A stretch of 64,000 nt of DNA from [Scytonema hofmanni] UTEX 2349 (GCF_000582685.1 NZ_KK073768.1:3532232-3596231); one strand, 5' to 3'. Shown: positions 36,821 through 47,460, counted from the first letter of the stretch. Program-made: numbers and translations. The notes: a model not told the origin generated them from the sequence alone.

Positions 36821-39800
36821 TCACTGACCAATCTGAGCCAGCAAGTTACTCAAATTTTCTTGATTGATGTTTGCTGCCGAAAAGTCTGAAGGGGTATACT
36901 CTACTGTTTCTAGGAAGCGAGAATGGGTGATGAGAGATTTGAGGGCTTCGACAAAACTATGAGATAGTTTCTCTATAGTCTTCCGTCTATGCAGATTCTT
37001 GCTATAGCCGAATTCCAGTCTTAACTGACCTTCTTCATTAACCCATGCGGTCACGCCTAGTAAATGAGGACTAGTTCCTTGGAGACTGTACATTGATCCA
37101 GTGGATTCTTCAGTCGGTCTGAGCAGAGAAGATTGATCAAAGCTTTTACCAAATTGACCAAGGTAGAGAAAAAACACTTCGGCTTGGGGAAGCGATCGCA
37201 TTTTCTCTGTCAGTGTTGTATCCTCACTTAAGTAGCGTAGCGCTCCATGATCAATGGTTCTACTAGAAATGCAACGAAATTGCTCTTTTACGGCTTTCAA
37301 TGCCTCCCCTGGATTCTCAGCCCCCTCTAAATCCAAAAGTACAGGATAAAGAGTAGTCAGCCAACCTACTGTCCGTGATATATCCACATTATCTATACTA
37401 GTACTTGCATCTCGCGCATCTTCTTCGGTATTAAACAGTAGACATTTTATACCTGTCCATTCTGTAAAAGCTTGTACAAGAGCAGTCAGCAAAACTTCTT
37501 GTGTATTAGTTCGATAAACTGCTAGAACCTCCTGAAGTAATGCCTGAGTTTCTGTTTCGCTTAACGCTACTGAAACACTTTCACCTGATGCTACAGTGTT
37601 AATGCCTCCTGGATAATCGATTGGTAAGGGATAAACCTGTTCGTAACCTTTGCTGAGGCAGGAATTTAGGTTTTTCTGCAACTCTGCGGATTGAGCGTAT
37701 TCCTTTAGTCGTTCAGACCACTGTTTGAAAGAGGTTGTTTTCTGCGGCAGTTGAATGGCTTTACCAAGTCTAAGCTGTTGATAAATAGTCTCAAGATCCT
37801 CTAGTAAGATTCGCCAAGAGCCGAAATCTACTGCCAAGTGGTGGATGATAATTAGCAAGCGGCTTGACTTATTGACACCCAAATCAAAAAGCACACCCCG
37901 CACAATTGGCCCATCTGATAAATTCAAACTAGCTTGTAGTTCGGTGGCGGTTGCTTCCATAGAAGATTTTTGAACATCAGGCGAAAACGCTGATAAATCT
38001 GTATGTGTAAGATTCACCTGTTTTTCTAAGTCAGTGTTCACCTGCTGCCAGCCAGACTCAGAGGGGATAAACCGCAGGCGAAGTGCATCGTGGTGGATGA
38101 ATAAATGCTGCCATGCTTGTTCCAATAAACCTGGATCGATAACTTGCATTACTTCTACAAAGAATGCCATGTTCCAGTGATACGGTTCTGATAAATTCTG
38201 TTCAAAAAACCAGTGCTGGATAGGCGTCAGAGGAAGCGAACCAGTTACTAAACCTTGTTCAGCCTGGACAACTTGTTTTGTAGTTGTTACTTCTGCCAGT
38301 TCGGCAATTGTCTGATGCTCAAACAATTGCTGAGGGGCAAGCCGATAACCTGCTTTCGCAGCTCTAGCACTGACTTGAATGCCAAGTACAGAATCTCCCC
38401 CTAACTCAAAAAAGTTATCGTTAATACCTACTTGCTCAATTCCCAAAAGTTCTTGCCAGATATTGGCAATGGTTTGCTCTACCTCATTTCTAGGAGCAAC
38501 ATAGTCATTATCTAAATTAGGTCTTAAATAAAGTGAGGCGGAACTGGCTTTTTGTGCAACTTTAGAACCTTGACTAAATTCAAGTTTAATCCATCTTTTG
38601 ATACTAACTTGTAAGTCTACTGTTGACGTGACTACTTGACTAAATTTTCTCACAGATAAGGCACGTTTAAAAACCTCTAGTCCTTCTTGCCTTGTCATCA
38701 TCGAATCTGCACCTTTGAGTGAGGTTACTGATTCTGATAATTCTTGAGTAATCCAATCCCCATAATTGATACTCTGCCAGGGGACAAAATTTGTTTGGTT
38801 ATGTTTATGTACAAAAGCATCAGTAAATAAGTGCGCTGCTGGATAGGCAGCCATACCCATTACCCCCAAAACAGATGCTAATGAGGATATGACTACACAG
38901 AAATCTAGCTCTTTTCCTTGTAAGATATTTTCTAATACAAATAATCCATAGCCTGTTGAGGTTAATTGACTTTCACACTCAGTTTTACTTATCTGTTGAA
39001 CAGTGCTAAACAACTTTATGCCTGCTGCATGAATGACACCATCAATTTCACCAAAGCGTTTTGATGCCTGAATCATTACTGCTTGCATTTGTTCGAGATT
39101 AGCAACATCGGCGCGGCAAATTAGAACTTCAGCACCCAATGTTTCTAATGTTTGTAACTTCTGAATTTTGCAACTTATCTCATCGTTTTTATCATGAGTT
39201 GCTAGCCATTGCGACCAATCTTGTTTTGCAGGGAAATTGGAACGCGCTGTCAGAATTAGCTTGGCGTGTGCTGTTTGGGCGAGATATTCTGCCAGCACCA
39301 AACCAATATCTCCCAAACCACCAATAATTAAGTAAACTCCTTCATCTCTGATGGGAATTGTTTCTTGATTTGGCTCTTCAACTTGTATTGGTTCAAAAGT
39401 TTGCACCCAACGATGTTTGCCACGGTAGGCAATCATATTCTCAGATGTTGTTTGAGTCAGTTCTGTTACAAGATGGTCTATGAGTTGACTGTTTTGGGAT
39501 GTTCTTGATTCAGGAATAACAACATCAATGTTACGACAGGTGATATGGGGATACTCTTGAGGAATTACCTTACAAATTCCGATGATAGTTGCTTTTTCTG
39601 GACACAACTTTTCATCACCATTTACCTCTTGCACATTGTTGGTAACAACTGAAATTTGGATAGTATCGGTAACTTCTTGTCTTCCCAACGCTTGTGCTAA
39701 GAAAAGTAGACTATAAAAACCATTATTTTGACATTCTTCAAAGAACTGATGGGGTAATTCTGGTTGTGGGTTGGGGATGAGACTCCAAAAATGAGCGAAA

Positions 39801-42800
39801 TGCCATCCGGCACGCTCCGCGATCGCATTTGGTTGAAAATCCCATATTTCCTTCAGCAAGGCATCATAGTCACTACTAGCTTGCGGATTAATTGCGTAAG
39901 AGCGATTGTTTAGTTGTGTAAACTGCTCTCCAACAGTCACACTAATCACATCATGCCCTGCTAATTCCAACTGTTTGACAACTTGTAAACCTACTCCAGC
40001 ATTATCAATAAAGACTAAATAATTTAATTTCTGTGCTGATTTCGCTCCTATCTGTGGAGAACGTTTCCAGCAAGGAATGTAAAACCAGTCAGCAATATCC
40101 GGTTTTTTCTGTAATGCTTGCGGCGATAGCGCCTTGCGCGGCTCCCCTTGGGAGCATCGCATTGCCAAATTAGCTTCAGGGTTGGCATCAATCCAGTAAC
40201 GCTGACGTTCAAAAGGATATGTCGGTAAGGGGATGCGATCGCGTTGTTGATCGGCATAAAAACCAGACCAATCTACTTCTACCCCTGCCAGCCAAAGGCG
40301 ACCTAATGTATTCATTAAAAAGGCGACATCTGACTGTTGCTCATAGGAATGGCGTAGGGAGGGGAGCATCACCGATTTAGCTCTATCGTTACTTTCTATA
40401 CATTGCGATGCGAAACTAATTAATGCTTGACCAGAACCAACCTCTAATAAAATCGGATTGTCTTTTTGCCATAACTGTTGCACTCCCGAAGCAAAGCGTA
40501 CTGCTTGACAGAGGTGCTTCACCCAATAACTGGGATCTGTTGCTTGCTCTGCTGTAATCCAGGTTCCGGTGACGTTAGATAAATAAGGAATTTTCGGCGG
40601 TTTAAGGCTAAATGTTTTGACTAAATCACCAAAGGCTGGTGTGATCGCCTCCATCATCACCGAATGAAAAGCATGAGAACTCTGTAAACGCTTCCCAACT
40701 AAACCTTTTTCACTCAATCGTCGTTCTACAGATGCGATCGCATCTGTAGCACCTGCAATCACACACAACGATGAGCCGTTGATTGCAGATAGAGAAATCT
40801 TCTCACTCAAGAAGGGCTGTATTTCCTTCTCAGAAAGCCCAATTGCCAACATTGCTCCTTCTGGCAACTCTTGAATCATTTGCGCTCTTTTAGCTACCAG
40901 GGTTAAAGCATCTTCAACAGACAAAACCTCGGCTAGAGTTGCCGCTACATATTCACCGATGCTGTAACCAATCATCGCCGCAGGACGAATTCCCCACGAT
41001 ATCCACAACTGAGCTAGAGCATATTCAATGACAAATATAGCTGGTTGAGTCAGAACGGTTTGATTCAGTAGAGACGTTGCACGCAAAGTTTCTACATCTG
41101 CTGGTTCCTCCCCACGACCTAACATTTTTCGCAAATCTAGCCCAGTCGATTGAGTATTTAGTTTTTGCTTGCTGCCATTTTCACTGTTTTTATTGGGATA
41201 CAAGACATCTCGCAAATCCAGACCAAGTTGGGGTTTGAGGAGTTCGCAGCATTGGTCAACACAGGCGCGAAATGTTGGCTGAGTTTGGTAAAGTTCAAAA
41301 GCCATATCAACATAGTGAGTTCCCAGTCCAGAGAACATGAAGGCAACAGGGCGTTGCTTAGTCTTCTGAGTACTGGTAATAACTCGCCTTGGATCTTCAA
41401 GTGCCTTGATAGCATCTTGAATATCTCGGCAGACAACCGTGCGCCGATAGTCGAAAGCTCTTCGCCCAACCTGCAATGTGTAAGCTGCATCGGCAAGGTT
41501 TAAATCGGGATGTTCTCGGAAATAATTAGCTAAATTTGTTGTAGCCATTTCCAGCGCTGAATTCGTTTTGGCGGATAGCATCAATAACTGCCAAGGGCGA
41601 GAGGGGCTGGAAGCTTCGACAACCGGGGCTTCTTCGAGAACTACATGGGCATTGGTTCCCCCTAATCCAAAGGAACTAACTCCTGCACGTCGGGGAGTGC
41701 CATTGGTTTGCCATTCGGCAAGTGTGGTGTTGACGTAGAAAGGACTGTTGGCAAAGTCAATTTCGGGATTAGGCGAAGTAAAGTGTAAGCTCGGAGGTAT
41801 TTGTTTGTGCTTCAGGGCTAAGACGGTTTTGATTAATCCCGCCACACCAGCTGCTGTGTCCAAATGTCCAATGTTGGTTTTGACGGAACCAATGGCGCAG
41901 AATCCAATATTTTGGGTACTTGCCCCAAAAGCTTGTGTCAGGGCGGCAATTTCAATGGGATCTCCTAAAGCTGTTCCTGTACCGTGAGCCTCAATGTAAG
42001 TAATACTCTCAGGCTCTACCTCAGCTACTAATTGGGCTGTTCTAATTGCCTTTGCTTGGGTGTCGATGCGGGGTGCAGTATAGCTGACCTTGAATGAACC
42101 ATCATTATTGATAGCTGAACCTTTGATTACAGCATGAATGGTGTCGCGATCGCTCAAAGCATCTTCTAATCGCTTTAATACTACAATGCCTACACCCTCG
42201 CCCCCCACAGAACCTTGTGCATTAGCATCAAATGCACGGCAGTGTCCGTCAGGAGACATTATTCCTCCTTCTGTATACAAATATCCAGCTTTTCTTTCCG
42301 CATTTATGGCAACGCCACCAGCTAAAGCGATATCACATTCGCCGTTCAGCAAGCTTTGACAAGCCAAGTGGACAGCAACTAATGAAGTGGAGCAGGCAGT
42401 TTGCACAGCATAACTGGGTCCTTCTAGGTTGAGTTTGTAAGAAACGCGGGTGGTTAAAAAGTCTTTATTAGCGGCTATTGTCAGTTGCTGAGGATCAATA
42501 GAATTTACAAGATTTTGATTTAGGTAAACATTTAGTAAGTAGCTGCTCAAACTAGATCCACCATAAACACCTATAGCACCTTTATGATTGTGTGAATCGT
42601 ATCCAGCACTTTCCAGAGCTTCCCAAGCACACTCTAGAAAAATCCGATGTTGCGGATCGGTGATTTCTGCTTCTCTGGGATTAAAGCCAAAGAATGAGGC
42701 ATCAAATAATTCTGCGTCTTCTAATATAGCGTGTGCTTTTACATAGTTAGGGTCATTTAATATGGATGAACTTATACCTGATGATAATAATTCTTCATCA

Positions 42801-42943
42801 CTGAAAAAAGATATTGATTCTACTCCATTTTGAAGATTTTTCCAGAATTCATCAATGTTTTTGGCTCCAGGAAATCGCCCTGTTAAGCCGATAATTGCTA
42901 TTTCTGAACCATTTAGAGAATTTGATGCTGTGGTAATACTCAT
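36821..42943 (-). CDS. Type I PKS with C-terminal epimerisation-type domain: KS-AT-KR*-ACP-E
   Basis: About 2040 residues; ATG at 42943 preferred over TTG at 42955. KS at about 10-435 (QTACSTSL). AT at about 530-890 with GYSIGEY and HAFH, plus an insert (LDLRKMLGRG) shared only with the PKS at 49845. The KR keeps GGLGDIG, Ser and Tyr, but lacks the Lys, and YxxxN reads YPAAH, so it is doubtful. ACP at about 1520-1590 (GGDSVLG). From about 1605 to the end lies an epimerisation-like condensation fold: TPIQHWFFEQNL, HHLAVDFGSWRILLEDL, SRTVGWLTTLYP and YLGQFG. Its catalytic His and a Glu (NTEEDARD, where EGHGRE is usual) are kept. An E domain on a PKS ACP is unusual. It feeds the Gly module. Confidence 0.9.
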   Translation of the reverse strand: MSITTASNSLNGSEIAIIGLTGRFPGAKNIDEFWKNLQNGVESISFFSDEELLSSGISSSILNDPNYVKAHAILEDAELFDASFFGFNPREAEITDPQHRIFLECAWEALESAGYDSHNHKGAIGVYGGSSLSSYLLNVYLNQNLVNSIDPQQLTIAANKDFLTTRVSYKLNLEGPSYAVQTACSTSLVAVHLACQSLLNGECDIALAGGVAINAERKAGYLYTEGGIMSPDGHCRAFDANAQGSVGGEGVGIVVLKRLEDALSDRDTIHAVIKGSAINNDGSFKVSYTAPRIDTQAKAIRTAQLVAEVEPESITYIEAHGTGTALGDPIEIAALTQAFGASTQNIGFCAIGSVKTNIGHLDTAAGVAGLIKTVLALKHKQIPPSLHFTSPNPEIDFANSPFYVNTTLAEWQTNGTPRRAGVSSFGLGGTNAHVVLEEAPVVEASSPSRPWQLLMLSAKTNSALEMATTNLANYFREHPDLNLADAAYTLQVGRRAFDYRRTVVCRDIQDAIKALEDPRRVITSTQKTKQRPVAFMFSGLGTHYVDMAFELYQTQPTFRACVDQCCELLKPQLGLDLRDVLYPNKNSENGSKQKLNTQSTGLDLRKMLGRGEEPADVETLRATSLLNQTVLTQPAIFVIEYALAQLWISWGIRPAAMIGYSIGEYVAATLAEVLSVEDALTLVAKRAQMIQELPEGAMLAIGLSEKEIQPFLSEKISLSAINGSSLCVIAGATDAIASVERRLSEKGLVGKRLQSSHAFHSVMMEAITPAFGDLVKTFSLKPPKIPYLSNVTGTWITAEQATDPSYWVKHLCQAVRFASGVQQLWQKDNPILLEVGSGQALISFASQCIESNDRAKSVMLPSLRHSYEQQSDVAFLMNTLGRLWLAGVEVDWSGFYADQQRDRIPLPTYPFERQRYWIDANPEANLAMRCSQGEPRKALSPQALQKKPDIADWFYIPCWKRSPQIGAKSAQKLNYLVFIDNAGVGLQVVKQLELAGHDVISVTVGEQFTQLNNRSYAINPQASSDYDALLKEIWDFQPNAIAERAGWHFAHFWSLIPNPQPELPHQFFEECQNNGFYSLLFLAQALGRQEVTDTIQISVVTNNVQEVNGDEKLCPEKATIIGICKVIPQEYPHITCRNIDVVIPESRTSQNSQLIDHLVTELTQTTSENMIAYRGKHRWVQTFEPIQVEEPNQETIPIRDEGVYLIIGGLGDIGLVLAEYLAQTAHAKLILTARSNFPAKQDWSQWLATHDKNDEISCKIQKLQTLETLGAEVLICRADVANLEQMQAVMIQASKRFGEIDGVIHAAGIKLFSTVQQISKTECESQLTSTGYGLFVLENILQGKELDFCVVISSLASVLGVMGMAAYPAAHLFTDAFVHKHNQTNFVPWQSINYGDWITQELSESVTSLKGADSMMTRQEGLEVFKRALSVRKFSQVVTSTVDLQVSIKRWIKLEFSQGSKVAQKASSASLYLRPNLDNDYVAPRNEVEQTIANIWQELLGIEQVGINDNFFELGGDSVLGIQVSARAAKAGYRLAPQQLFEHQTIAELAEVTTTKQVVQAEQGLVTGSLPLTPIQHWFFEQNLSEPYHWNMAFFVEVMQVIDPGLLEQAWQHLFIHHDALRLRFIPSESGWQQVNTDLEKQVNLTHTDLSAFSPDVQKSSMEATATELQASLNLSDGPIVRGVLFDLGVNKSSRLLIIIHHLAVDFGSWRILLEDLETIYQQLRLGKAIQLPQKTTSFKQWSERLKEYAQSAELQKNLNSCLSKGYEQVYPLPIDYPGGINTVASGESVSVALSETETQALLQEVLAVYRTNTQEVLLTALVQAFTEWTGIKCLLFNTEEDARDASTSIDNVDISRTVGWLTTLYPVLLDLEGAENPGEALKAVKEQFRCISSRTIDHGALRYLSEDTTLTEKMRSLPQAEVFFLYLGQFGKSFDQSSLLRPTEESTGSMYSLQGTSPHLLGVTAWVNEEGQLRLEFGYSKNLHRRKTIEKLSHSFVEALKSLITHSRFLETVEYTPSDFSAANINQENLSNLLAQIGQ
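40123..40160. repeat. Dispersed palindromic repeat inserted in a PKS gene
   Basis: About 38 bp (GCGATAGCGCCTTGCGCGG to GGAGCATCGC) encoding MRCSQGEPRKALSP between the AT and KR parts. It is absent from the sister PKS proteins. A second short HIP1-type insert lies near 39805-39830 (AIAERAGWHFA). Confidence 0.65.
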
Positions 42944-42958
42944 GATTTTGAACAATCT

Positions 42959-45900
42959 TTAAATATTTTCAACAGATTTCATTTTTTGTAGACGTTTTCT
43001 TTGTTGAGCTTTACCATCTGCAATTTTTTCGGTGACAATATCTGTCATATAAGAAGATGGTTGTTGATTTTTAACTTGATTAAAATAATGTGCTAAGGAG
43101 TTGATAGTCGGATATCTAAATAAATCGAGAACAGATAAATCTCTATGAAATACTTCACGCAACTTGCTATGAACCTTAAGCAAAAGCAATGAATGACCAC
43201 CGAGTTCAAAGAAGTTATCATGAATTCCTACGTTCTCAATATTAAGTGCTTCTTCCCAAATATCGGCAATAGTTTGCTCAACCTCGGTTTGGGGTAGCTG
43301 ATAAACTGTTTCCAATTCTGGACGTACTGTATCAGTTGCAGGCAATGCCTTACGATCAAGTTTACCATTAGGCGTGAGCGGTAATGCCTCCAATGTGACA
43401 AAAGCTGCTGGCACCATGTAGTTTGGCAACTTTAACTCTAAAAAACTACGTAGTTCAGAAATTGTTAGTGTTTGCTCTTTTTGGGGGACTACATAAGCAA
43501 CTATTCGCTGAGAATTTAGCAAATCTTCGCTGACTATAACTACAGTTTCTCTTACTTCTGGATATTGGCTGATGAGTGTTTCAATTTCTCCCAATTCAAT
43601 CCGGAAACCACGGAGTTTTACTTGATAGTCAATACGACCAATATACTCTATCTCTCCATTCGGCAGATACCGTGCTAAATCTCCTGTTTTATACAGACGT
43701 GCTGCTTCTTTACTAAAAGGATTGGGTATAAATTTTTCGGCTGTCAAGTCGGGACGGTTTAAGTAACCCCTACCTACTCCTACACCACCAATATAAACTT
43801 CACCCGTTACACCCATCGGAACAGGATTTAGATACTTATCAAGTAAATAAATTTGAATATTTGCTATTGGGCTACCGATGCTCCCTGTTTTTTGGTTGGT
43901 AATATTATCTTTACACTGCCAAAAAGTAACATCCACAGCAGCTTCTGTTGGACCATAAAGATTATGCAGTTGGGCATCAAGTCGCTCAAAGAAGCGTTGT
44001 TGCAGTTGGGCTGGTAATGCCTCACCACTTGCCATTACCCGCACCAGAGACTGACATTTTTCTAATCCTTCTGCTTCTAGAAATACTTGCAGCATTGATG
44101 GGACAAAATGTAAAGTCGTAATTTGCTTCTCTAAAATCAACTTGACTAAATAACTGGGATCTCGATGCCCTTCTGGTTGAGCTATTACTAGACGCGCACC
44201 CGTCATCAACGTCCAGAAAAATTCCCATACAGATACGTCGAAACTGAAGGGTGTCTTCTGTAAAACAGTATCTGCTGGGCTTAATTGGTAGGCATCCTGC
44301 ATCCACAGTAAACGATTGCAGATACCACGATGGGTATTCATTGCACCCTTGGGTTTACCTGTAGAACCGGAGGTGTAGATAACGTAAGCAAGGTTATCTA
44401 CTGTAATCTGGGATACCGGATTTTCTATGTTTTCATCGGGGATTAGTTCCCAGTCGCTATCGATGCAAATTAATTGAGCAAAGTGAGTTGGTAGACTTTC
44501 TACCAGATATTTTTGTGTTAACAACACATCTGGTTGGGAGTCTTCTAACATATAAGCCAAGCGTTCAAAGGGATAGCTGGGGTCTAGGGGTACATATGCA
44601 CCACCTGCTTTGAGGATGGCTAATAACCCGATGACCATAGAGAGCGATCGCTCTACACAAATTCCTACCAATACCTCTGGTTTTACTCCCAAAGTGCGTA
44701 AGTAGTGTGCAAGTTGGTTGGCTCTGGCGTTTAGTTCCCCATAGGTTAGCTGTTCCGATTCAAATACTACAGCGATCGCATCAGGCGTTTTTTCTACCTG
44801 CGCTTCAAATAATTCATGGATACATTTATCCTGGGGGTAATCAGTAGTTGTATCATTCCAGTTAACTAAAAGAGTCTGACGCTCAGGTTCTGTTAATAGC
44901 GGCAAATCTGATAAACGCTTCTCTGGTTGGTTAACAATACCCTCTAACAAATTAGTAAAATGCCCCACCATTCTCTCAATAGTTGCAGCATCAAACAAAT
45001 CTGTGTTGTACTCCCACCACCCCCAAAGTTCTGGTTTTGAATCCACCACATACAGCGTTAAATCAAATTTTGCCGTTTCACTCTGGTTTTGAAGCCATTT
45101 TAGAGTTAGACCAGATAATAGCAAATCTTTTTTAGTATCTTCCTGCAAAGCAAATGTGACTTGAAATAGCGGGGTATGACTGAGATTCCGCTCAGGGTGT
45201 AGTTCTGTCACTAATCGCTCAAAAGGTATATCTGCATGGGCGTAAGCTCCAACGCATACTTCGCGTACTCTACCCAGCAATTCTAAAAAGCTTGGGTTTC
45301 CAGAAAGGTCTGTACGAAGCGCAAGGGTATTGACAAAAAAACCGATTAGTCCTTCAATACCAGCATGGTTGCGATTAGCAATTGGAGAGCCAATGCAGAT
45401 GTCTTCTTGACTTGTGTAGCGGTACAATTGTGCTTGAAATGCCGCTAACAAGGTCATAAACAGGGTAACTCCCTGCTGCTTACTCAAAGACCTCAGCATA
45501 CCAGTCAAGTGTGATGATAGCTTAAAAAAGCTAGCTGCCCCTTTGAAACTTTGTACTGGAGGTCGCTGACGGTCTATTGGCACAGACAAAGTGGTTGGAG
45601 CATCTGCCAGTTGCTGCTTCCAATATGAAAGTTGAGTTTTTTCTCGTTCACCTTGCAACCACTGATGTTGCCAAATGGAATAGTCAGCGTATTGAATGGG
45701 CAGTTCCGAAAGCGGGGAAGATTTCTCAGCAGAGAAAGCTTCGTATAATACAGCTAATTCTTGGTTAAGCACTTGTATTGACCACCCATCACAGACAATG
45801 TGGTGGATGACTAACAAAAGTAAATGTTCTTGTTCACCAGTCTGTAATAACATTACTCGCAGCAACGGACTGGATGTTAAGTCGAAAGGCTTTTGAGCAA

Positions 45901-46345
45901 TTTCAGTAGTTAGCCGCTCAACTTCAGCATCTTGCAATGCTTGGGGTAAGTCGCTCAAGTTGACCATTGGCAACTCTACAGTCAAAGTGGGATGAATTAC
46001 TTGAACTGGTTGCTCATCTAAAGTTTCAAAAGAGGTACGCAGAGATTCATGACGTTTTACAATTTCATTAAAACTCTTCTCTAATGCTGCAAAATTCAGA
46101 ATACCTTTTAACTGTATACACGCAAATTCGTTGTAAACAGAACTTTGGGGTTCTAACTGTTGGAGAAACCATAGTCGCTGTTGAGGTGCGGATAGAGGAA
46201 CTGGACTTTGCTGGGAGCGACGAAGAATAACTATTTGTTGACTATCAGACTGATGCTCACCACCTAAGCGCTTTTCTAAAATAGCTTGTTTAGCAGGTGA
46301 GAGGTTAGAACGTCGTTTAATAATTTTATCTATTTTACTATCCAT
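42959..46345 (-). CDS. NRPS module: C-A(serine)-PCP
   Basis: A 1128-residue module. C at about 45-480 with the normal motif HHIVCDGWS. A at about 505-1000; pocket positions read D-V-W-H-M-S-L-V-D-K, the standard serine code family. PCP at about 1020-1090 (GGHSLLL). The tail is basic and may dock to the following PKS (15 bp downstream). No methylation, epimerisation or cyclisation domain. It should attach L-Ser to the chain coming from the first PKS module. It is preceded by the four-gene extender cassette, ending 41 bp upstream. Confidence 0.94.
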   Translation of the reverse strand: MDSKIDKIIKRRSNLSPAKQAILEKRLGGEHQSDSQQIVILRRSQQSPVPLSAPQQRLWFLQQLEPQSSVYNEFACIQLKGILNFAALEKSFNEIVKRHESLRTSFETLDEQPVQVIHPTLTVELPMVNLSDLPQALQDAEVERLTTEIAQKPFDLTSSPLLRVMLLQTGEQEHLLLLVIHHIVCDGWSIQVLNQELAVLYEAFSAEKSSPLSELPIQYADYSIWQHQWLQGEREKTQLSYWKQQLADAPTTLSVPIDRQRPPVQSFKGAASFFKLSSHLTGMLRSLSKQQGVTLFMTLLAAFQAQLYRYTSQEDICIGSPIANRNHAGIEGLIGFFVNTLALRTDLSGNPSFLELLGRVREVCVGAYAHADIPFERLVTELHPERNLSHTPLFQVTFALQEDTKKDLLLSGLTLKWLQNQSETAKFDLTLYVVDSKPELWGWWEYNTDLFDAATIERMVGHFTNLLEGIVNQPEKRLSDLPLLTEPERQTLLVNWNDTTTDYPQDKCIHELFEAQVEKTPDAIAVVFESEQLTYGELNARANQLAHYLRTLGVKPEVLVGICVERSLSMVIGLLAILKAGGAYVPLDPSYPFERLAYMLEDSQPDVLLTQKYLVESLPTHFAQLICIDSDWELIPDENIENPVSQITVDNLAYVIYTSGSTGKPKGAMNTHRGICNRLLWMQDAYQLSPADTVLQKTPFSFDVSVWEFFWTLMTGARLVIAQPEGHRDPSYLVKLILEKQITTLHFVPSMLQVFLEAEGLEKCQSLVRVMASGEALPAQLQQRFFERLDAQLHNLYGPTEAAVDVTFWQCKDNITNQKTGSIGSPIANIQIYLLDKYLNPVPMGVTGEVYIGGVGVGRGYLNRPDLTAEKFIPNPFSKEAARLYKTGDLARYLPNGEIEYIGRIDYQVKLRGFRIELGEIETLISQYPEVRETVVIVSEDLLNSQRIVAYVVPQKEQTLTISELRSFLELKLPNYMVPAAFVTLEALPLTPNGKLDRKALPATDTVRPELETVYQLPQTEVEQTIADIWEEALNIENVGIHDNFFELGGHSLLLLKVHSKLREVFHRDLSVLDLFRYPTINSLAHYFNQVKNQQPSSYMTDIVTEKIADGKAQQRKRLQKMKSVENI

Positions 46346-46386
46346 AGTATTATATTTATAATTTATCAGTTTTTATGACAAATAAC

Positions 46387-47457
46387 TTAATCGATTACTT
46401 TAAAGTTTACATATGAGGGTGCAGGTTGAATTCGAGTTAAATCATTTTCAAAAATAATTGAATCACAATTTTTATCAACTTCTTTAAAACCTGCAAATTT
46501 ATAAGATATATACATCATTCTATTACGATTGTTTGATACAAACTCTGCCAAAAGGCGGACATTATTGCTTTGAGCCAGACTCATAATATGATTCATCATA
46601 ATTGTCCCGACTCCCCTCGACATAACGCGACAAGACATTAGTAAAAGCTTTATTGTCCATATTTCAACTTGGCATTCAATCAAAACTAAACCTATTTTTC
46701 CATAGCTTCCATACTTATCTTCCAGACTTGCAATCAGCAGTTTATGATTTTCTGATTGACGAAAATGATTGAGTTCGTCATAGGAGTAGGTATAACCAGT
46801 TGTATTCAATTGGTTAGTTCTTAGTGTTAATTCTTCTGCACGCTGCAAATCTTCTTCTTTTGCAGAGGATATTGTGAAACTCATGTTGAGAGTAGCTAAG
46901 AATTCATCTGCTGTGCCGACAAATTCTTTTTCTACATTTTTACGCTCTATATCACTAATATACATCAATCTCCTAATTCGTGAATCTTCCGTAACAAAAC
47001 GGGGATTCATGACTGGCATATCTAAAATATCTCCTATATCATCTGCGTTGATACAGAGAATTTCTGGCAGGGTAAATTTTACTTCTTCTAGTTCAAATAA
47101 TTGATCATCAACAAAAGCGATCGCATCCAGACCAATATTCAGTAATTTAGCAATTTCTTTGATAGAAGTAGCTTTAGAGTTCCAATTTATTTGTGGATAT
47201 AAAAAATACTCTTTCAACCCAAATTCTTCTAGTTTGGCTATTGCTGTAGCACGTTCGTTCTTACTAGCTATAGATTGTAGGATACCACGATTATCTAAAG
47301 TCTCAATAAGATTTACTATATTTTCTCGCCGATAAACTTTCTCATCTTCCAGCAAAACTCCGTGCCATAGGGTATTATCTAGATCCCAAACGACACATTT
47401 AATAACTTTTTTGTCTTTTTGTTTGCTATTTATGTCTTGCTCTTTAGTACTAATCAT
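46387..47457 (-). CDS. fkbH: FkbH-like HAD-IIIC protein (glyceryl-ACP formation)
   Basis: A 356-residue protein. The N-terminal HAD-like domain has DLDNT (nucleophile and acid) and FVDDQ near 125. The C-terminal half resembles a GNAT/acyltransferase fold (FVGTADEFLATLNMS, then TNQLNTTGY). FkbH proteins dephosphorylate 1,3-bisphosphoglycerate and load the glyceryl unit on a dedicated ACP, the first step toward hydroxy- or methoxymalonyl-ACP. It is the last gene of the cassette, 3 bp after the acyl-CoA dehydrogenase. Confidence 0.92.
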   Translation of the reverse strand: MISTKEQDINSKQKDKKVIKCVVWDLDNTLWHGVLLEDEKVYRRENIVNLIETLDNRGILQSIASKNERATAIAKLEEFGLKEYFLYPQINWNSKATSIKEIAKLLNIGLDAIAFVDDQLFELEEVKFTLPEILCINADDIGDILDMPVMNPRFVTEDSRIRRLMYISDIERKNVEKEFVGTADEFLATLNMSFTISSAKEEDLQRAEELTLRTNQLNTTGYTYSYDELNHFRQSENHKLLIASLEDKYGSYGKIGLVLIECQVEIWTIKLLLMSCRVMSRGVGTIMMNHIMSLAQSNNVRLLAEFVSNNRNRMMYISYKFAGFKEVDKNCDSIIFENDLTRIQPAPSYVNFKVID

Positions 47458-47460
47458 ATT

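Noticed and set aside
41158..41503. 112-codon frames on both strands inside the PKS-E gene
   Set aside because: They are shadows of the AT-domain coding frame.
36821..42943. Reading the C-terminal domain as an ordinary condensation domain
   Set aside because: The TPIQHWFFEQ start, SRTVGW and YLGQFG motifs are epimerisation-type, and a complete C domain begins the next protein.
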